From Mya arenaria (taxonomy: Eukaryota; Mollusca; Bivalvia; Myida; Myidae), in contig NC_069135.1 of NCBI RefSeq assembly GCF_026914265.1, positions 26,020,167-26,084,166 of the forward strand: DNA of 64,000 bases, given 5' to 3'. The position numbers were made by a program, and so were the translations under genes. The first letter of the stretch is position 1; every line of letters begins with the position of its first letter. This document shows, piece by piece, positions 36,901-51,900 of the stretch. The notes under the pieces were generated by a model that saw only the letters and a program-made list of their open reading frames with translations, was not told where the DNA came from and did no database searches.

Positions 36901-39900
36901 ATAATACTAGACACAACACTACAAGATAACACTAGACACAACACTGCAGGATAACACTAGGCACAACACTGCAAGATAACACAAGACACAACTCTGCAAA
37001 ATAACACAAGACACAACGCTGCAAGATAACACAATACACAACACTGCAGGATAACACTAGACACAACACTGCAAGATAACACAATACACAACACTACAAG
37101 ATAACACTATACACAACACTACAAGATAACACTAGACACAACACTGCAAAATAACACTAGACACAACACTGCAGGATAACACAATACACAACACTACAAG
37201 ATAACACTAGACACAACACTGCAGGATAACACAATACACAACACTACAAGATAACACAAGACACTCCACTGCAGGATAACACAATACACAACACTACAAG
37301 ATAACACTAGACACAACACTGCAAGATAACACAATACACAACACTACAAGATAACACTATACACAACACTACAAGATAACACTAGACACAACACTGCAAA
37401 ATAACACTAGACACAACACTGCAAGATAACACTAGACACAACACTGCAAGATAACACAAGACAAAGCACTGCAAGATAACACTAGACACAACACTGCAAG
37501 ATAACACTAGACACAGCACTGCAAAATAACACTAGACAAAACACTGCAAGATAACACTAGACACAGCACTACAAGATAACAGAAGACACAAACTTGCAAG
37601 ATAACACTAGACCCATCGGTGTAAGATAACATTAGACACAACACTGCAAGATAACACTAGACACAACACTGCAAGATAACTCTAGACACAACACTGCAAG
37701 ATAACACTAGACACAACACTACAAGATAACACTAGACACAACACTGCAAGATAACACTAGACACAACACTGCAAGATAACATTAGACACAACACTACAAG
37801 ATAACACTAGACACAACACTGCAAGATAACACTAGACACAACGCTGCAAGATAACACTAGACACAACGCTGCAAAATAACTCTAGACACAACACTGCAAG
37901 ATAACACTAGACACAACACTGCAAGATAACTCTAGACACAACACTGCAAGATAACACTAGACACAAGGCTGCAAGATAACACTAGACACAACCCTGCAAG
38001 ATAACATAACACATAGCGTTACAAGATACTGCGCTGCAAGATAATACTAAGCACAACGCTGCAAGATAACACAATACACAACACTGCAAGATAACACTAG
38101 ACACAATGCTGCAAGATAACACAAGACACAGCACTGCAAGATAACACTAGACACAACACTACAAGATAACACTAGACACAACGCTGCAAGATAACACAAG
38201 AAACAACGCTGCAAGATAACACTAGACACAACCCTGCAAGATTACACTGGACACAACGCTGCAAGATAACACTACACACAACCCTGCAAGATTACACTGA
38301 ACACAACGCTGCAAGAAAACACTAGACACAACGATGCAAGATAACATTAGGCACAACACTGCAAGATAACACTAGACACAGCACTACAAGATAACACTAG
38401 ACACAACGCTGCAAGATAACACTAGATACAGCACTACAAGGAAACATTAGACACGACGCAGCAAGATAACATAACACACGACGTTGCAAGATAACACTAG
38501 GCACAACGCTGCAAGATAACACTTGACACAACGCTGAAAGGTAACACTAGACACAGTACTGCAAGATAACACTAGACACAACACTGCAAGATAACACTAG
38601 TAAAACGCTGCAAGATAACAAACACAACGCATATCAATGTCAGGTGATATTATCACTTGTGAAATTGAGGAATGTAAAAAAAGGACATTAACAAAGAGAT
38701 TTTTTGACATATATGCCCCCAAATTTTAGACACAAGAGTCTCGGTTTGATTGGTGCTTTTTTGTAATGGTATTAATAATAACTGCTACGCTTACATCGGA
38801 TTAAGGAGTTGTTATTTTAAAAAAAATATTACAATCATAGAAGTCATCTACCTGTACAGAACTGATCAAAGCAATCATTGCTTTCTCGCCCTTCGCCTTC
38901 ACAATATCTGCCTCCGTTTTCAGGCTTAGGATTTTCACAAAGCCTTAGTCTAAGACGTGTACCATTGCCGCAGGTCACCGAACAACCCATCCATGAGAAC
39001 CAATTAGTCCAGCCTCCCTGTGCTGAATGTAATTTACATCATTTAAAGAAAATATGTTTATTCCGCAATTAAGTAAATGAACGTTTGACAAACTTAAATT
39101 TTGAAAATGTAAACATTCTAGGCAAAATGTTATTTTGTACTGAAACGTGGTTAGAAGCTACAAACCTGAAAATACCTGTCATTAAGCTGACATCGTTAAT
39201 CTCATTGGGTAATTCGAGGCGTACCTTATAATAAAACCAACTAGTGTAATACTTTTCTAGAATTACAGGGAGCTTATATTTTTTGGACTGGGTAAAATCA
39301 ACAAACACCCAATGCTTTGATATCGCGGAAGTTCTTATTCACAAAAACAAAGCGTCCGATTTAGTCTAGTCCCTAGTATTTGTGTGCATTTTTTGTCCAG
39401 AGCGTTTCTTGGTATATTTGTGTCGGGGGATGTCTGAAGTTCATTTTTAGCAATGGTGGACGCAGGCATCCCCCATGTTACCATGGTAACCACGACAACA
39501 GCCAAGATGGCCGCCGTTTTCTTAGCCCATTGCTAATCTTATAGTATTAATCATAACTATTTAACAAAAACTTTTATTGACTAAAATTTTGAAGTAAGTA
39601 ATTTACATATGCTAAGCTTTCTAACACACTGACCATAAAGGTCAGCAAAGGTCAAGGTCAGGGTCATTTCAAGGACGAAATGTGAAAAAGTGCTAAAATA
39701 TCAGTTATTTACCTCATATTGTTTTTAATCAATTGCAAACTAATGCAATATTTCTTTTAAAGATCATATTTGAATAATGTTATCATTTCCCATCATAATA
39801 AGCCAAACGAGAACCGCATAAAATATTCTGATAAGAAACACCAGACTATAACGTACCAACTCCTTATATCGACATTTCTGAACAATTTCTAATTGTAATT

Positions 39901-42900
39901 TTAATCAACACACAATATTCATTTAAGTTTTTTTTGGCAATTAAATGATTTAATTTATATGTATACATCGATACTTTAAATTCTTATAAATGAATGATCT
40001 GTGGCCATGTATCATGTATGAAGCATTTGACTTGAAAATAAATTACTGTAAAGTCCTTTAAAGGTTATACACCACCTGTATTGGCATCAGTGGATTTGGC
40101 GCCCAATATGGCCACAATAGCTTGCAATTTCAGTTAAAACATTATGTTGGAATGCGGCAATAATCAATAACATATCGGGGTGAATATTCACATGGATATA
40201 TTACTTCTCCTATAATGAATTTTAAATTGACACGTATCATTGACCACTTCAAGGTCAAGGTTAAGGTTGAAGTATGAAAAATACTTCAAAATTTGAAAAC
40301 AATTTACATTTTTTTTTTTTTTTTTGTGGCAGGAATGTAAATTGTATTTTACCTCATTAAAAATATTTTAGGGTAAACTTTTCAGATGATTTCTTAAAGC
40401 TGCACTCTCACAGATTGTCAGATTCGACACCTTTTAAAAGAAAGATGTCCAAGAATCGGCTCATTTTGGCATCAATGCCTAGGTTAACTGCTGGAAATTT
40501 CATTTTTTTCAAACCGTTAGTAACGCTTTAAGCCATTACACATCATTTTTTATGATAAACTGAGATTTGATCTTCTGTCAGCAGTCTCAAATCACTGGTG
40601 TGCAGACATTTACGCAAACATTGGCTAATTCAAAGAAAATAATAATAAAAGTTGTCAGACGATAAATCTGTGAGAGTGCAGCTTTCAATGCCATTAAAAC
40701 GTGCCGAGGGTTGCTATATTTTGCTAGCATAAGTGGGTGACACTCAAAAGTGCAACCTCACGGGTTGTATCTTTTATACAATGTGATTTTTGTTAGGATA
40801 CCTTACTGACTTCTTCAAGGTCATTTTTAGGTAAAAAAAAATGATTTTAATTAATTTGAATTTGATTTCACAAGATGTTGTAGAAACGTTATGGGCTCTT
40901 CAGTTTAACAGTGAACCATTTTTGTGGAGGCGTGGTGTGATCCTAATTCATGTTACCAAAAACAGGCTGCTCAAAAGAGGCTTTATATGACATTGTAACT
41001 GTTTAAAATATGCATCTTAAGGAATAGAGGATAACTGTTTTGTAATGAACTTCATAATATTGATATACAAAACTAAGCAATTCAAAATCAAGGTCGAAAT
41101 GATCATTTGAATATAAACAATATCAACTGTGCTATCTATAACATCATTATGTTTGACTGGATTTCATTTGAAAAAAAAACCAAAAAATTATTAAAATCAA
41201 AGAGAATTTTGAATCGTATATCATCTCTTTTTCCACATCAAAACTTAACCAAAAAATCAGTTTTATCGCAATTTACCACACTTTACCTCATCCAGTGCTT
41301 AACAAACTACATGTATACTATTTGTGTAAATTTCACAAAAGTCCATTCAGCCGGAAGTTAACCACTGTTCAAGTTAATCCAGTGCTTTACCGACCTAGTC
41401 TGTAAACAGTTTGGGACCAACAACCCAAAAGTATTTTGGCTCATGTTTAATGTATAAGTGTTTAGCAAACCATTAAATGTTTCTACCTAAGCATACCAAG
41501 TGCCTTCGAAGTGCCAAGCCAATTCCAAATTGTCTTTTTCAGATACAATGGGTACCCAACAACTTTTTTTAAGAGCTCCCTTCTAATTTGTTCGGTCAAG
41601 CCTACTCATTATTAAACCCCAGAAAGGTTCTGCCAAGGCCAGCCCAGAGCTTAATCAATCACCATTGTCTACAACCAATCCTAATCGGCCACGCAGTCAT
41701 CAAGGATTGGCTCTATTCAAGTCTGCCTTGTATTCAATAAACATTTTTTTACTTAGTTTTGTGTTAAAAAAGTTATTTATGGGCGTCTTTCGAGCCGATA
41801 AAGTATTAAATGAATCACTTTTTTCGCTATATTGGAGACTATTTAGTGCCAAACAAATCCATCTACAATAGGTTATATCGAAGTAAATTTAGTGCCTAGT
41901 AAATCTCATTGTAGCTCCAATGAAACTCATATAGTGTCAAGCTCTAGTAAAGCCTACACAGTGCCAAATAGACTACATGTTGACAAACATAAAGCCCCTT
42001 AAGCGCCAAAAAACACATATGCAACTCTAGTTCAGATTACTGGGTGTCTTACATACCACATGTTGGCACCATAAAAGCTATTTAGAGCCACACAAACACA
42101 TAAATAACTCTAGTTCAGACTGTCTCAGTGTCTTACATACCACATGTTGGCACCATAAAAGCTATTTAGAGCCAAACAAACACATAAATCACTCTAGTTC
42201 AGACTGTCTCAGTGTCTTACATACCACATGTTGGCACCATAAAGGCCATTTAGAGCCAAACAAACACATGAATAACTCTAGTTCAGACTGTCTCAGTGTC
42301 CTACATACCACATGTTAGCACCATTAAAGCCATTTAGAGCCAAACAAACACATAAATAACTCTAGTTCAGACTGTCTCAGTGTCTTACATACCACATGTT
42401 TGCACCATAAAGGCCTTCTAGAGCCAAACACACACATAAATAACTCTAATTCAGACTGTCTCAGTGCCTTACATACCACATGTTGGCACCATAAAAGCCA
42501 TTTATAGCAAACCCATGAATAACTCTAGTTCAGACTGTCTCAGTGTCTTACATACCACATGTTGGCACCATAAAAGCCATTTAGAGCCAAACAAACACAT
42601 AAATAACTCTAGTTCAGACTGTCTCATTGTCTTAAATACCACATGTTGGCACCATAAAAGCCCTTTAGAGCCAAACAAACACATAAATAACTCTAGATCA
42701 GACTACTCAGTGTCTTAAATACCACATGTTGGCACCAAAAGTGTCATTTAGAGCCAAACAAACACATATACAACTCTAGCTCAGACTGTCTCATTGTCTT
42801 AAATACCACATGTTGGCACCATATAAGCCCATTTAAAGCCAAAACAAACACATATACAACTCTAGTTCAGACTGCCTCATTGTCTTAAATACCACATGTT

Positions 42901-45900
42901 GGCACCATAAAAGCCATTAAGAGCCAAACAAACACATAAATAACTCTAGTTCAGACTGTCTCATTGTCTTAAATACCACATGTTGGCACCATAAAAGCTA
43001 TTTAGAGCCAAACAAACACATAAATAACTTTAGTTCAGACTGTCTCAGTGTCTTAAATACCACATGTTGGCACCATGAAAGCCATTTAGAGCCAAACAAA
43101 CACATAAAAAACTCTAGCTCAGACTACTCAGTGTCTTAAATACCACATGTTGGCACCATAAAAGCCAATAAGAGCCAAACCAACACATATACAACTCTAG
43201 TTCAGACTACTCAGTGTCTTACATACCACATGTTGGCACCATGAAAGCCATTTAGTGCCAAACAAACTCATATACAACTCTAGTTCAGACTACTCAGTGT
43301 CTTACATACCACATGTTGGCACCATGAAAGCCATTTAGAGCCAAACAAACTCATAAACAACTCTAGTTCAGGCTACTCAGTGTCTTAAATGCCACATGTT
43401 GGCATCATGTAAGCCATTTAGAGCCAAACAAACACATAAATAACTCTAGTTCAGACTACTCAGTGTTTTACATACCACATGTTGGCACCATAAAAGCCCA
43501 TTTTGAGCCAAACAAACTCATAAACAAGTCTTCTTCAAACTACTCAGTGACTTACATACCACATGTTGGCACCAAGAAAGCCCATTTAGAGCCAGGCAAA
43601 GACATATACAACTCTAGTTCAGACTGCTCAGTGTCTGACATACAACATGTTGACACCATAAAAGCTTTCTTAAGACAAACAAACACATATACAATTCTAT
43701 TATAAGATACTATACATTGGCAACCATAAAGCCAATTAAGAGCCAAAAATATGTGCAAATCTTATTTAGACTACTCAGTGCCTAATAGACCACATGTTGG
43801 CAGCATTAAAGCCTATTTGGAGCCAAACAAACCCATTTGCAGCTCTAATTAAGCCTACGCAGTACATGCCATATCAATCACATTGTGGCATATAGGTAAT
43901 GTGTTATCAAATTGTAGGCCTAATTAATCGGGTCGTGGTCGCAGTGATACTACCAGTACTTTGATGGAAAGAGATTTTTCCAATCGGTTTACGTAATGTT
44001 TAAAGCGCAAAATTTAAACCCTCTTATATCACGGTTAACTGCATATTTGTATGATCAGTATTGGTCTTAACATTAATTTTGCCCGTTCTGTGTGTTAATT
44101 CCTAAAATTAAAACATCGTTCAATTGGATCCAACAGTTACATTAAAACATAAAAAAATCATGGAAATGCACATTGTGGCATCAACATTTGGCAACATGTG
44201 TTTGTATGGCACCAGTTGTTTAAATTAAATCTGACAAATTTCTCTGACTACTGAAATAATATAATGCACATATATGACGGCCAGCTCCGTAATCATATTG
44301 TAAATGAACATGCCGTGATAAAATTTCAAAAAACTTCTAAAAAGAAGATATAGACACGAAAACGCAACTCTTCGCGAATCTTACAGCAATAACAATCGTG
44401 AGATCACCATTTGCACTTTGTTATGTAACAAATCAATGTAGATTTAAAAAAAATATTTAAATATAGATAAAAAAATACCTTTAATATTATTTTGAGTGAA
44501 AGAACATGCAATTTACAGTTTTTCCACAACTGTTCATCGAAACTTAACATAAACAACTTTGAAAGAAGAAAGGTATACAGAAAAGGTCAAATTATAAGGT
44601 ATGTTTGTACATCCACCTTGATATGACCTTGAACTTAACATTGAAGAGGTCAATTTCATATTTCACTTTGAAGTACATTATGGGAAAAGTAATATCCATG
44701 TGAATATTCACTTGTATCCTTTGAAGAATAATTTGCATATTCAATTATAGCATTTAATATGAATTTGCAATTTATGGTGGAATCTCTTGAGAGCCATCTT
44801 GGGCGCCATCTTGTATTATTTGGCACCACATTTTTGAAGGTTATAGCGCCAGTTTGATATAACTCAGAATTTTCTGAACAATTTGGAATATAACACGGCT
44901 TAATCTACTTTTGTTGCTTCAAAATCCACTTATTGTCACTCAGGTTTTAATGCCTATTAGAAGTTTAACTTCCAGGTAGTATGTAACCTTTATATGACCT
45001 AAATAGTGGACCATTTAAATTTCAATGATTCATACATGACCATGATCATAATAATTAAATAAGGATTTGAAGCATCAATGTATATTGACTAAAACATCAA
45101 AATACAAAATAGCCTTTATAGTTTTTTTTAAAAATGTTGCTTGTTTAATAATATTACAGTTAGAACATTTTTCAGCAAAAATCAGAATAAGGTGTTGGTA
45201 CGTAATTGGCTGGTGAATCTTACCATTACATCGTATGAGGTCCTCTTTTGGATTATTATGATAAGTATTAATTACTTGTTACAGAACTATGCACTTTGAA
45301 TGGAAGATTTCATTAATTTGTAAATTATTAAAAACAATTTAAGGTATATAACTGATATTTTAGCACTTTTCACATTTCGTCCTTGAAATGACCATGACCT
45401 TGATCTTTGCTGACCTTGATGGTCATTGTGCTAGAAAGCTTAGCATATGTACATAACTTACTTCAAACATTTAAGTCAATAAATGTTTATGTTAAATAGT
45501 TATGATAAATACTGTAAGACTAGTCATGGGCTAAGAAAACGGCGGCCATATTGGCTGTTGTCGTGGTTACCATGGTAAACGCCAGCTGTCCACCCTCGCT
45601 ACAATGAACTTCAGACATCCTCCGACACAAATATACCAGGAAACGCTCTGGACAAAAAATGCACACAAATACCTCTAGGGACTGTACTAGTTGCAATCTG
45701 ATCGAAATTCACATGGAAAAATGACATGGTACCGCACTTATTAAGATTTCTGAGGTTGAAGTAAGCTTATATTTGCCTAAGCATAAGAATAGATCAACAT
45801 ATTGTGGAGTAAGTGAGGTTATACTTGGACATTGGGCTAAGGCATCAGGTATGCAGTCGACTGTTTCGGTAGAGTTTCCTTCACATTGCTTGCCTGCACC

Positions 45901-48900
45901 AACTGGGGATGGACTGTCACAAGTTCGTTTCCTGTTCTTCTCATCATCGTTACAGTCACATGCCGACCAGGACTCCCATGTTCCCCACCCACCATCAACT
46001 GAATTAAGAAAATACATTTGATAAAATTAAGATCCTGTATTGGTGTTAGCCTTTCTTATTTGACCGATGACAAGTAAAACACTTCGGTATTAATGATACT
46101 TTTAAATATTCAATTCCCGGACAGACTTAATAACTATAGTTTATTGTTCCCAGTTGTCATGTAACTGTCAACTGTACGCTAAGTTATTTACCAACTCATC
46201 AACAGCTGCAGGACTAAATAACTATAGTTTATTGTTTACAGTTGGCATTTAACTGTCAGCAGTGCGCTTAGTTATTTACCAACACATAAACAGGTGCAGG
46301 ACTTAGTTCTGCACATAGGCGTCCCTGCTGACCATAACAAGAAAACGCAGATTGAGTTCTTCGCCTGCTTGGAGCAACATCTTGTTTTTAATTTGATGAG
46401 ATTTGACAATTTAAGTGCAAAAACTTTTGAGACAATTGTGCGGTCGGACTCTTTATTGATCTTAAACGATTCATTATGCCCATAAATATTGTGACCAAGT
46501 TTGGTAAAGATTCAGTGAAATATACCACATTCATAGAGCAGATATGAAATTGCCAAGACGACTATATAAAAATACTACACATTTGAAACGTTTAACTAGT
46601 TTGATTGCAATTAAAATTTTACCAAATCGTTTGTCAGACACTTATGTGCCTTCTCTTGCAAAGAAATAAATCACTGTCTACTTTTTATTTTCGATTAAAA
46701 TAGGTAGTGTGGATTTTCAGCAGGTCCCTCGAAGTGACAGCTGGACACTTTTTAACAGTTTAGCTGGTATTTCTCTTATTCACGGTGTCTTTTACAACCA
46801 CCATTTGTTGGTGTTGGTTACAAAATGCACGATACCGTTGGAATTCATATTAGTTATATATTCAGTGTGTGTTTACCACGTGATCAATTGCGTCATAAAT
46901 GCTACGTCGGAAGGCAATATTTTGATTTGAAAAAAAATACTTTAAACAAAGATAACTTCACTATTTCTTCACCATTTTAAATGAAACAAAGCGCAGCCTA
47001 CGCAGCTAACAGAGCCCTACCTTCGGTCTTTTAGCAGAGTTTGATTGCGAGTTTAGTTTCTTTAAACACTTTGACAAACCTTTTCACAATACGGCCGTCT
47101 GACGGAGCACTGTCAAAACATGATTTTGGAAACAGGTTTGTCGAAGTGTTTGATGAAACTAACAAAACCTTATAAAACTCCGGCAATAAAACGAAGGCAG
47201 GGCTCTTTAAGCGACATAGACTGCCTATTGTTTCATTTAAAATTATGTAGTAAAGAAAAGTTATCTTTAATTAATGTTCATTTTAAGCAAAATGTTGTCT
47301 TCCGACGTAGCAAATAGGACGTTAATTATCACGTGGTATAAACACATTGATATTGTTCATTGCTTCAAACAGGCCAATCAGAGCTAAGAATTTCAAGCAG
47401 TCGAAACAGTCGAATACATTCTTGGGTCATATCGACACACTTCATGTGGTCCTTATTTACTTACATCAGTTTCAACGATAAACTGTAAATCATTCATAGC
47501 CAATGCATTTTCAAATAAAAGGAACGTACGGTTGCTGACGCGCTCTTGAATATATTCGTATAATTTATAATAGATGAATAATAACTTATGCATATTCATC
47601 ACAAACTGTATACACGTACCTGGACATGCAACATTACGACAGCTCTCAGTAAGGACGGGGTTTCCAATTGTACAGTTCTCTCCACCAAAGTCCGGTTCGG
47701 GGTCAGAGCAGGTACGATAACGTGACCGCTGGCCCTCTCCGCACGTCACTGAACATTCCGTCCAATTGCCCCACATAGACCAATGGCCATCCACTAGAAT
47801 GGTTTAACAGACGCCGCGTTTATTTTGCAAAAAACATCAGTCGATGTGCGGATATTTCATAATTGTACCCATTCACTTTGACACTCGCTGAAGTGCAGAT
47901 ATTCAATAATTGAATCACGCGATTAAGACACACGTCAAAGTGCGGATATTCAATAATTGAACCACGCGACTAAGACACACGTCGAACTGCGGATATTCCA
48001 TACTTGTACCACGCGACTAAGACACAAGTCGAAGTGGGGATATTTCAAAATGTGTACCACGAGACTAAGACACTCGTCAAAGAGCGGATATTTCATATTT
48101 GTACCACGCCACTGACACTCGCCGAGGTGCGGATATTCAATAATTGTAACACGCCACTATAACCCTCACCGAGGTGCGAATATTAAATAAGTGTACCACG
48201 CGAATATGACACTCATCGGAGCGTGGATATTCAATAATTGTACCGAGCGACTAAGACAATTGTCGAAGTGCGGATAATCCATAATTGTACGACGCGACTA
48301 AGACACTTGTCGAAGTGCGGATATTCCATAATTGTACCACGCAACTATGAAACTCGTCGATGCGCGGATATTCGATAATTGTACCACGCGACTATGAAAC
48401 TCGTCGATGTGCGGATATTCGATAATTGTACCACGCGACTATGAAACTCGTCGATGTGCGGATATTCGATAATTGTACCACGCGACTATGAAACTCTTCG
48501 GTGTGCGGATATTCTATAATTGTACCACGCAACTATGAAACTCTTCGATGTGCGGATATTCGATAATTGTTCCACGCGACTATGAAACTCGTCGATGTGC
48601 GGATATTCGATAATTGTACCACGCGACTATGAAACTCGTCGATGTGCGGATATTCCATAATTGTACCACGCAACTATGAAACTCTTCGATGTGCGGATAT
48701 TCGATAATTGTTCCACGCGACTATGAAACTCGTCGATGTGCGGATATTCGATAATTGTACCACGCGAGTATGAAACTCGTCAATGTGCGGATATTCTATA
48801 ATTCTACCACGCGACTATGAAACCCGGCGATGTGCGGATATTTTATAATTGTACCAGGCAACTATGAAATTCGTCGATATGCGGATATTCGATAATTGTA

Positions 48901-51900
48901 CCACGCGACTATGAAACTCGTCAATGTGCGGATATTCTATAATTCTACCACGCGACTATGAAACTCGGCGATGTGCGGATATTTTATAATTGTACCAGGC
49001 AACTATGAAATTCGTCGATATGCGGATATTCGATAATTGTACCACGCGACTATGAAACTCGTCGATGTGCGGATATTCGATAATTGTACCACGCGACTAT
49101 GAAACTCTTCGGTGTGCGGATATTCTATAATTGTACCACGCGAGTATGAAACTCGTCAATGTGCGGATATTCTATAATTCTACCACGCGACTATGAAACG
49201 CGGCGATGTGCGGATATTTTATAATTGTACCAGGCAACTATGAAATTCGTCGATATGCGGATATTCTATAATTGTACCACGCGACTATGAAACTCGTCGA
49301 AGTCGCGATATTCCATAATGGTACCACGCAACTATTACACTCTCCGAGGTGCGAATATTTAATAATTGTTCCACACGACTTAGACACACGTTGTAGAGCG
49401 GATATTCCGTAAGTGTACCGAGCGACTAACACAATTGTCGAAGTGCGGATATTCCGTAATTGTACGCGACTAAGACACTTGTCGATGTGCGAATATTCTA
49501 TTATTGTACCACGCGACTATGACATTCATCGAAGTGCGGATAATTCTTAAGTGTACCATGCAACTATGACATTCGTCAATGTGCGGATATTTTATAATTG
49601 TACCACGCGACTAAGGCACTCGCCGAGGTGCGGATATTCCATAATTATACCGAGCGGCTAAGACACTCGTCGAAGTGTGGATATTTCATTCTTTATAATA
49701 ACCACTTTGTGAAAACCTGGATTAAAATATTAAATGCGCCAGTCAAAAGCAAAAAAAAAAAATGAGTGAGGAGGATAGCCTCCTTATACATCGAATAGTC
49801 GAGCTAAAATACTTACCCGGGCAAGGATCAACGCCACAGAACTTCGTGTCCGTAGGGCTTCCAAGACTTGTGCAGTCAAGCCCTCCTGCTGACGGCATAG
49901 GATTGTCGCATCGACGGTTACGTATCTGGTACCCTCCACCCGAGCCTCCATCACACGACACAGTACAGTGTCCCCATTCGTTCCACACTGAGTAACCGCC
50001 ATCAACTGTACACAATTGAAATGCTTAAATACTACATGATGTTATTAAACAATACCTTTTTAAGATTGCTTATTAAAGGTATCGGAAGTACAAATGAGCT
50101 TGCTTATTAAAGGTATCGGAAGTACAAATGAGCTTGCTTATTAAAGGTATCGGAAGTACAAATGAGCTTGCCATTTCATAATAATCCAAACTCATAATTA
50201 AAAGTATAAACTATGGTATGATTTTGTTCTTTATTTCAACTATAATCGGATATTAAGAAATCGGAACCACACATATGTGAAATTTAGATGTCAGGTGGCC
50301 ACATATTATTTGTTATGATTTGAAAGGGTTTTTGTGATGAAAAAAAAAATGCGAAACTGCTGAAACTTCTCTCTGTCATTTTGTTTTTCATTTCAGTAAC
50401 AATCTACCAAATACCTCCAAATAATACTAAAATTGTACGGTGTCGCAAAAAAATCAATATTAAACATTAAAGTTATTGGGAACTATCAGAAAACTTGATA
50501 CTTTGTGGTCACTTTTCTAACGTGACCTTGTTTACAATTTAGCATAGCCAAAAAAGCTGTTCGGTAATTGCAGTGTCTTCTTTCAAAATAAACCAGGCAT
50601 TCAAACTTCACAAACGTGTATATTGAATGCCTTACGCTGGCAATATTTATAACGTACATCATAAACTCTGTTAAGCCTTTAAACCAAATGTTAACATAAT
50701 ACTTAAACCAACTGTGTTAACATAGTAGTTTATAAGCAAGGCCAAACAGTTTATTTTACGGGCTTTTCTAGTGTGTTTTTTAGGGGGGGGGGGGGGGGGG
50801 GCGAAGCGATCGCAATATAGAAAATAAATTTTCATTTGTAAACTTAAGAGTGGGTTTTTAACACATTGTCCTTTAACTCCTTTAACTCATTTGAACACAA
50901 TCTTTAACCTAATCTCAATTGGAAAATGTATCAATGTTTACTATTTTCTCAATAGTATTGAGTTAGCAAGAAACATGTAAATCCACGACAATCCAAATTT
51001 CTATGATAATCATAACAGTATTTTAGAAAAAATAACCCTGGTGTTAAATGTTTGGCCAAAACATATAATGTTTTTTTACAGATGCAGCATCAAATAAGTT
51101 TTGAGTCGATATAGTGAATATCATTGTCAAAGCAATAACATGCGCAAACATAAACGAACATTATTTTCATCATTCTATTATGGGCAGAGAGTTGTTTAAT
51201 TATTCGCAGATAATGTTGTAACAAAAATAATGTTGTAAAAAAAATCAAAGTAGCCATACCTTCTAAGTGCTTTCATTCGATCTGTCTGAACAATATCTTT
51301 TTGTGACCCGATATTTGTCCCAAATTATTGTTCATCATTGCAGACAGAACAACAAAGTCATTTGTCTTGTACTTTGTTTTGATAAAACTTTACTTTCATA
51401 CTGAATAACACGCAAGGAGTTCTAACGGCATTATTTTTCAATATTGCGCTCCGACTGGAGAAGCGCGACCAATGATATACGACGTTACAAATATCAGTAT
51501 TTCTCTCACACAAACGATTTGTTCGGCTTCCACCCTTAACTGCATGGTGTATGGTGAACTTGGTGTACAACCCATAGCTTTACAAATTAAATCGAGAGTT
51601 TTATGTTATTGGAGCAAAATTGTGAACGAAAAAGATTGTAAAATATCTAAGTTGTTATGTTATAAATACGGTTCTAAAACTACATAAAAGTAATGTTATT
51701 GTTTCTCCATGGTTATCCTTCGTTAGCAATACCTTAAACGAACTTGTCTGATTATGTTAGCAGTCAATCAGTCATTAGCCCTGATAATTTTAAGTCAATC
51801 GTTAAAAATAGACTGTATGACCAATTCTTGCAAAACTGGACTAGTACTGTTTATAGCTCTTCCAAATGCCTTTTATATACAATGTTTAAGCAAAATCATT

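Larger units (their letters stand above)
39363..45688. mobile_element. 6.3-kb element with about 1-kb inverted arms and a satellite core
   Basis: Left arm 39363-40285 and right arm 44612-45688 are inverted and diverged copies. The outer 330 bases match best: tttgtgtgcattttttgtcc, ccagagcgtttc, ttaccatggta, gatggccgccgttttcttag, ggacgaaatgtgaaaaagtg. Inner matches include gtgaatattcacatggatat and gtaccaac.ccttat. The outer ends are near agtccctag on both sides; no clear target duplication. There is no transposase frame. The centre is an 84-bp tandem array, and a TTAA MITE sits in the left arm's inner flank. The layout is that of a foldback-type or giant non-autonomous TIR element in a TSP1 intron. 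Confidence 0.75.

Noticed and set aside
35546-38229. Several long minus-strand open frames with 25-residue Cys/Leu-rich repeats
   Set aside because: They follow exactly from a 25-bp minisatellite read in rotating frames. Several frames are open at once and no splice or start context exists.
33131-38631. CRISPR-like array
   Set aside because: Units are contiguous without unique spacers and the genome is eukaryotic; ordinary minisatellites.
42464-43758. Repeat-bearing short frames in the 42-44 kb region
   Set aside because: By-products of the 84-bp array.
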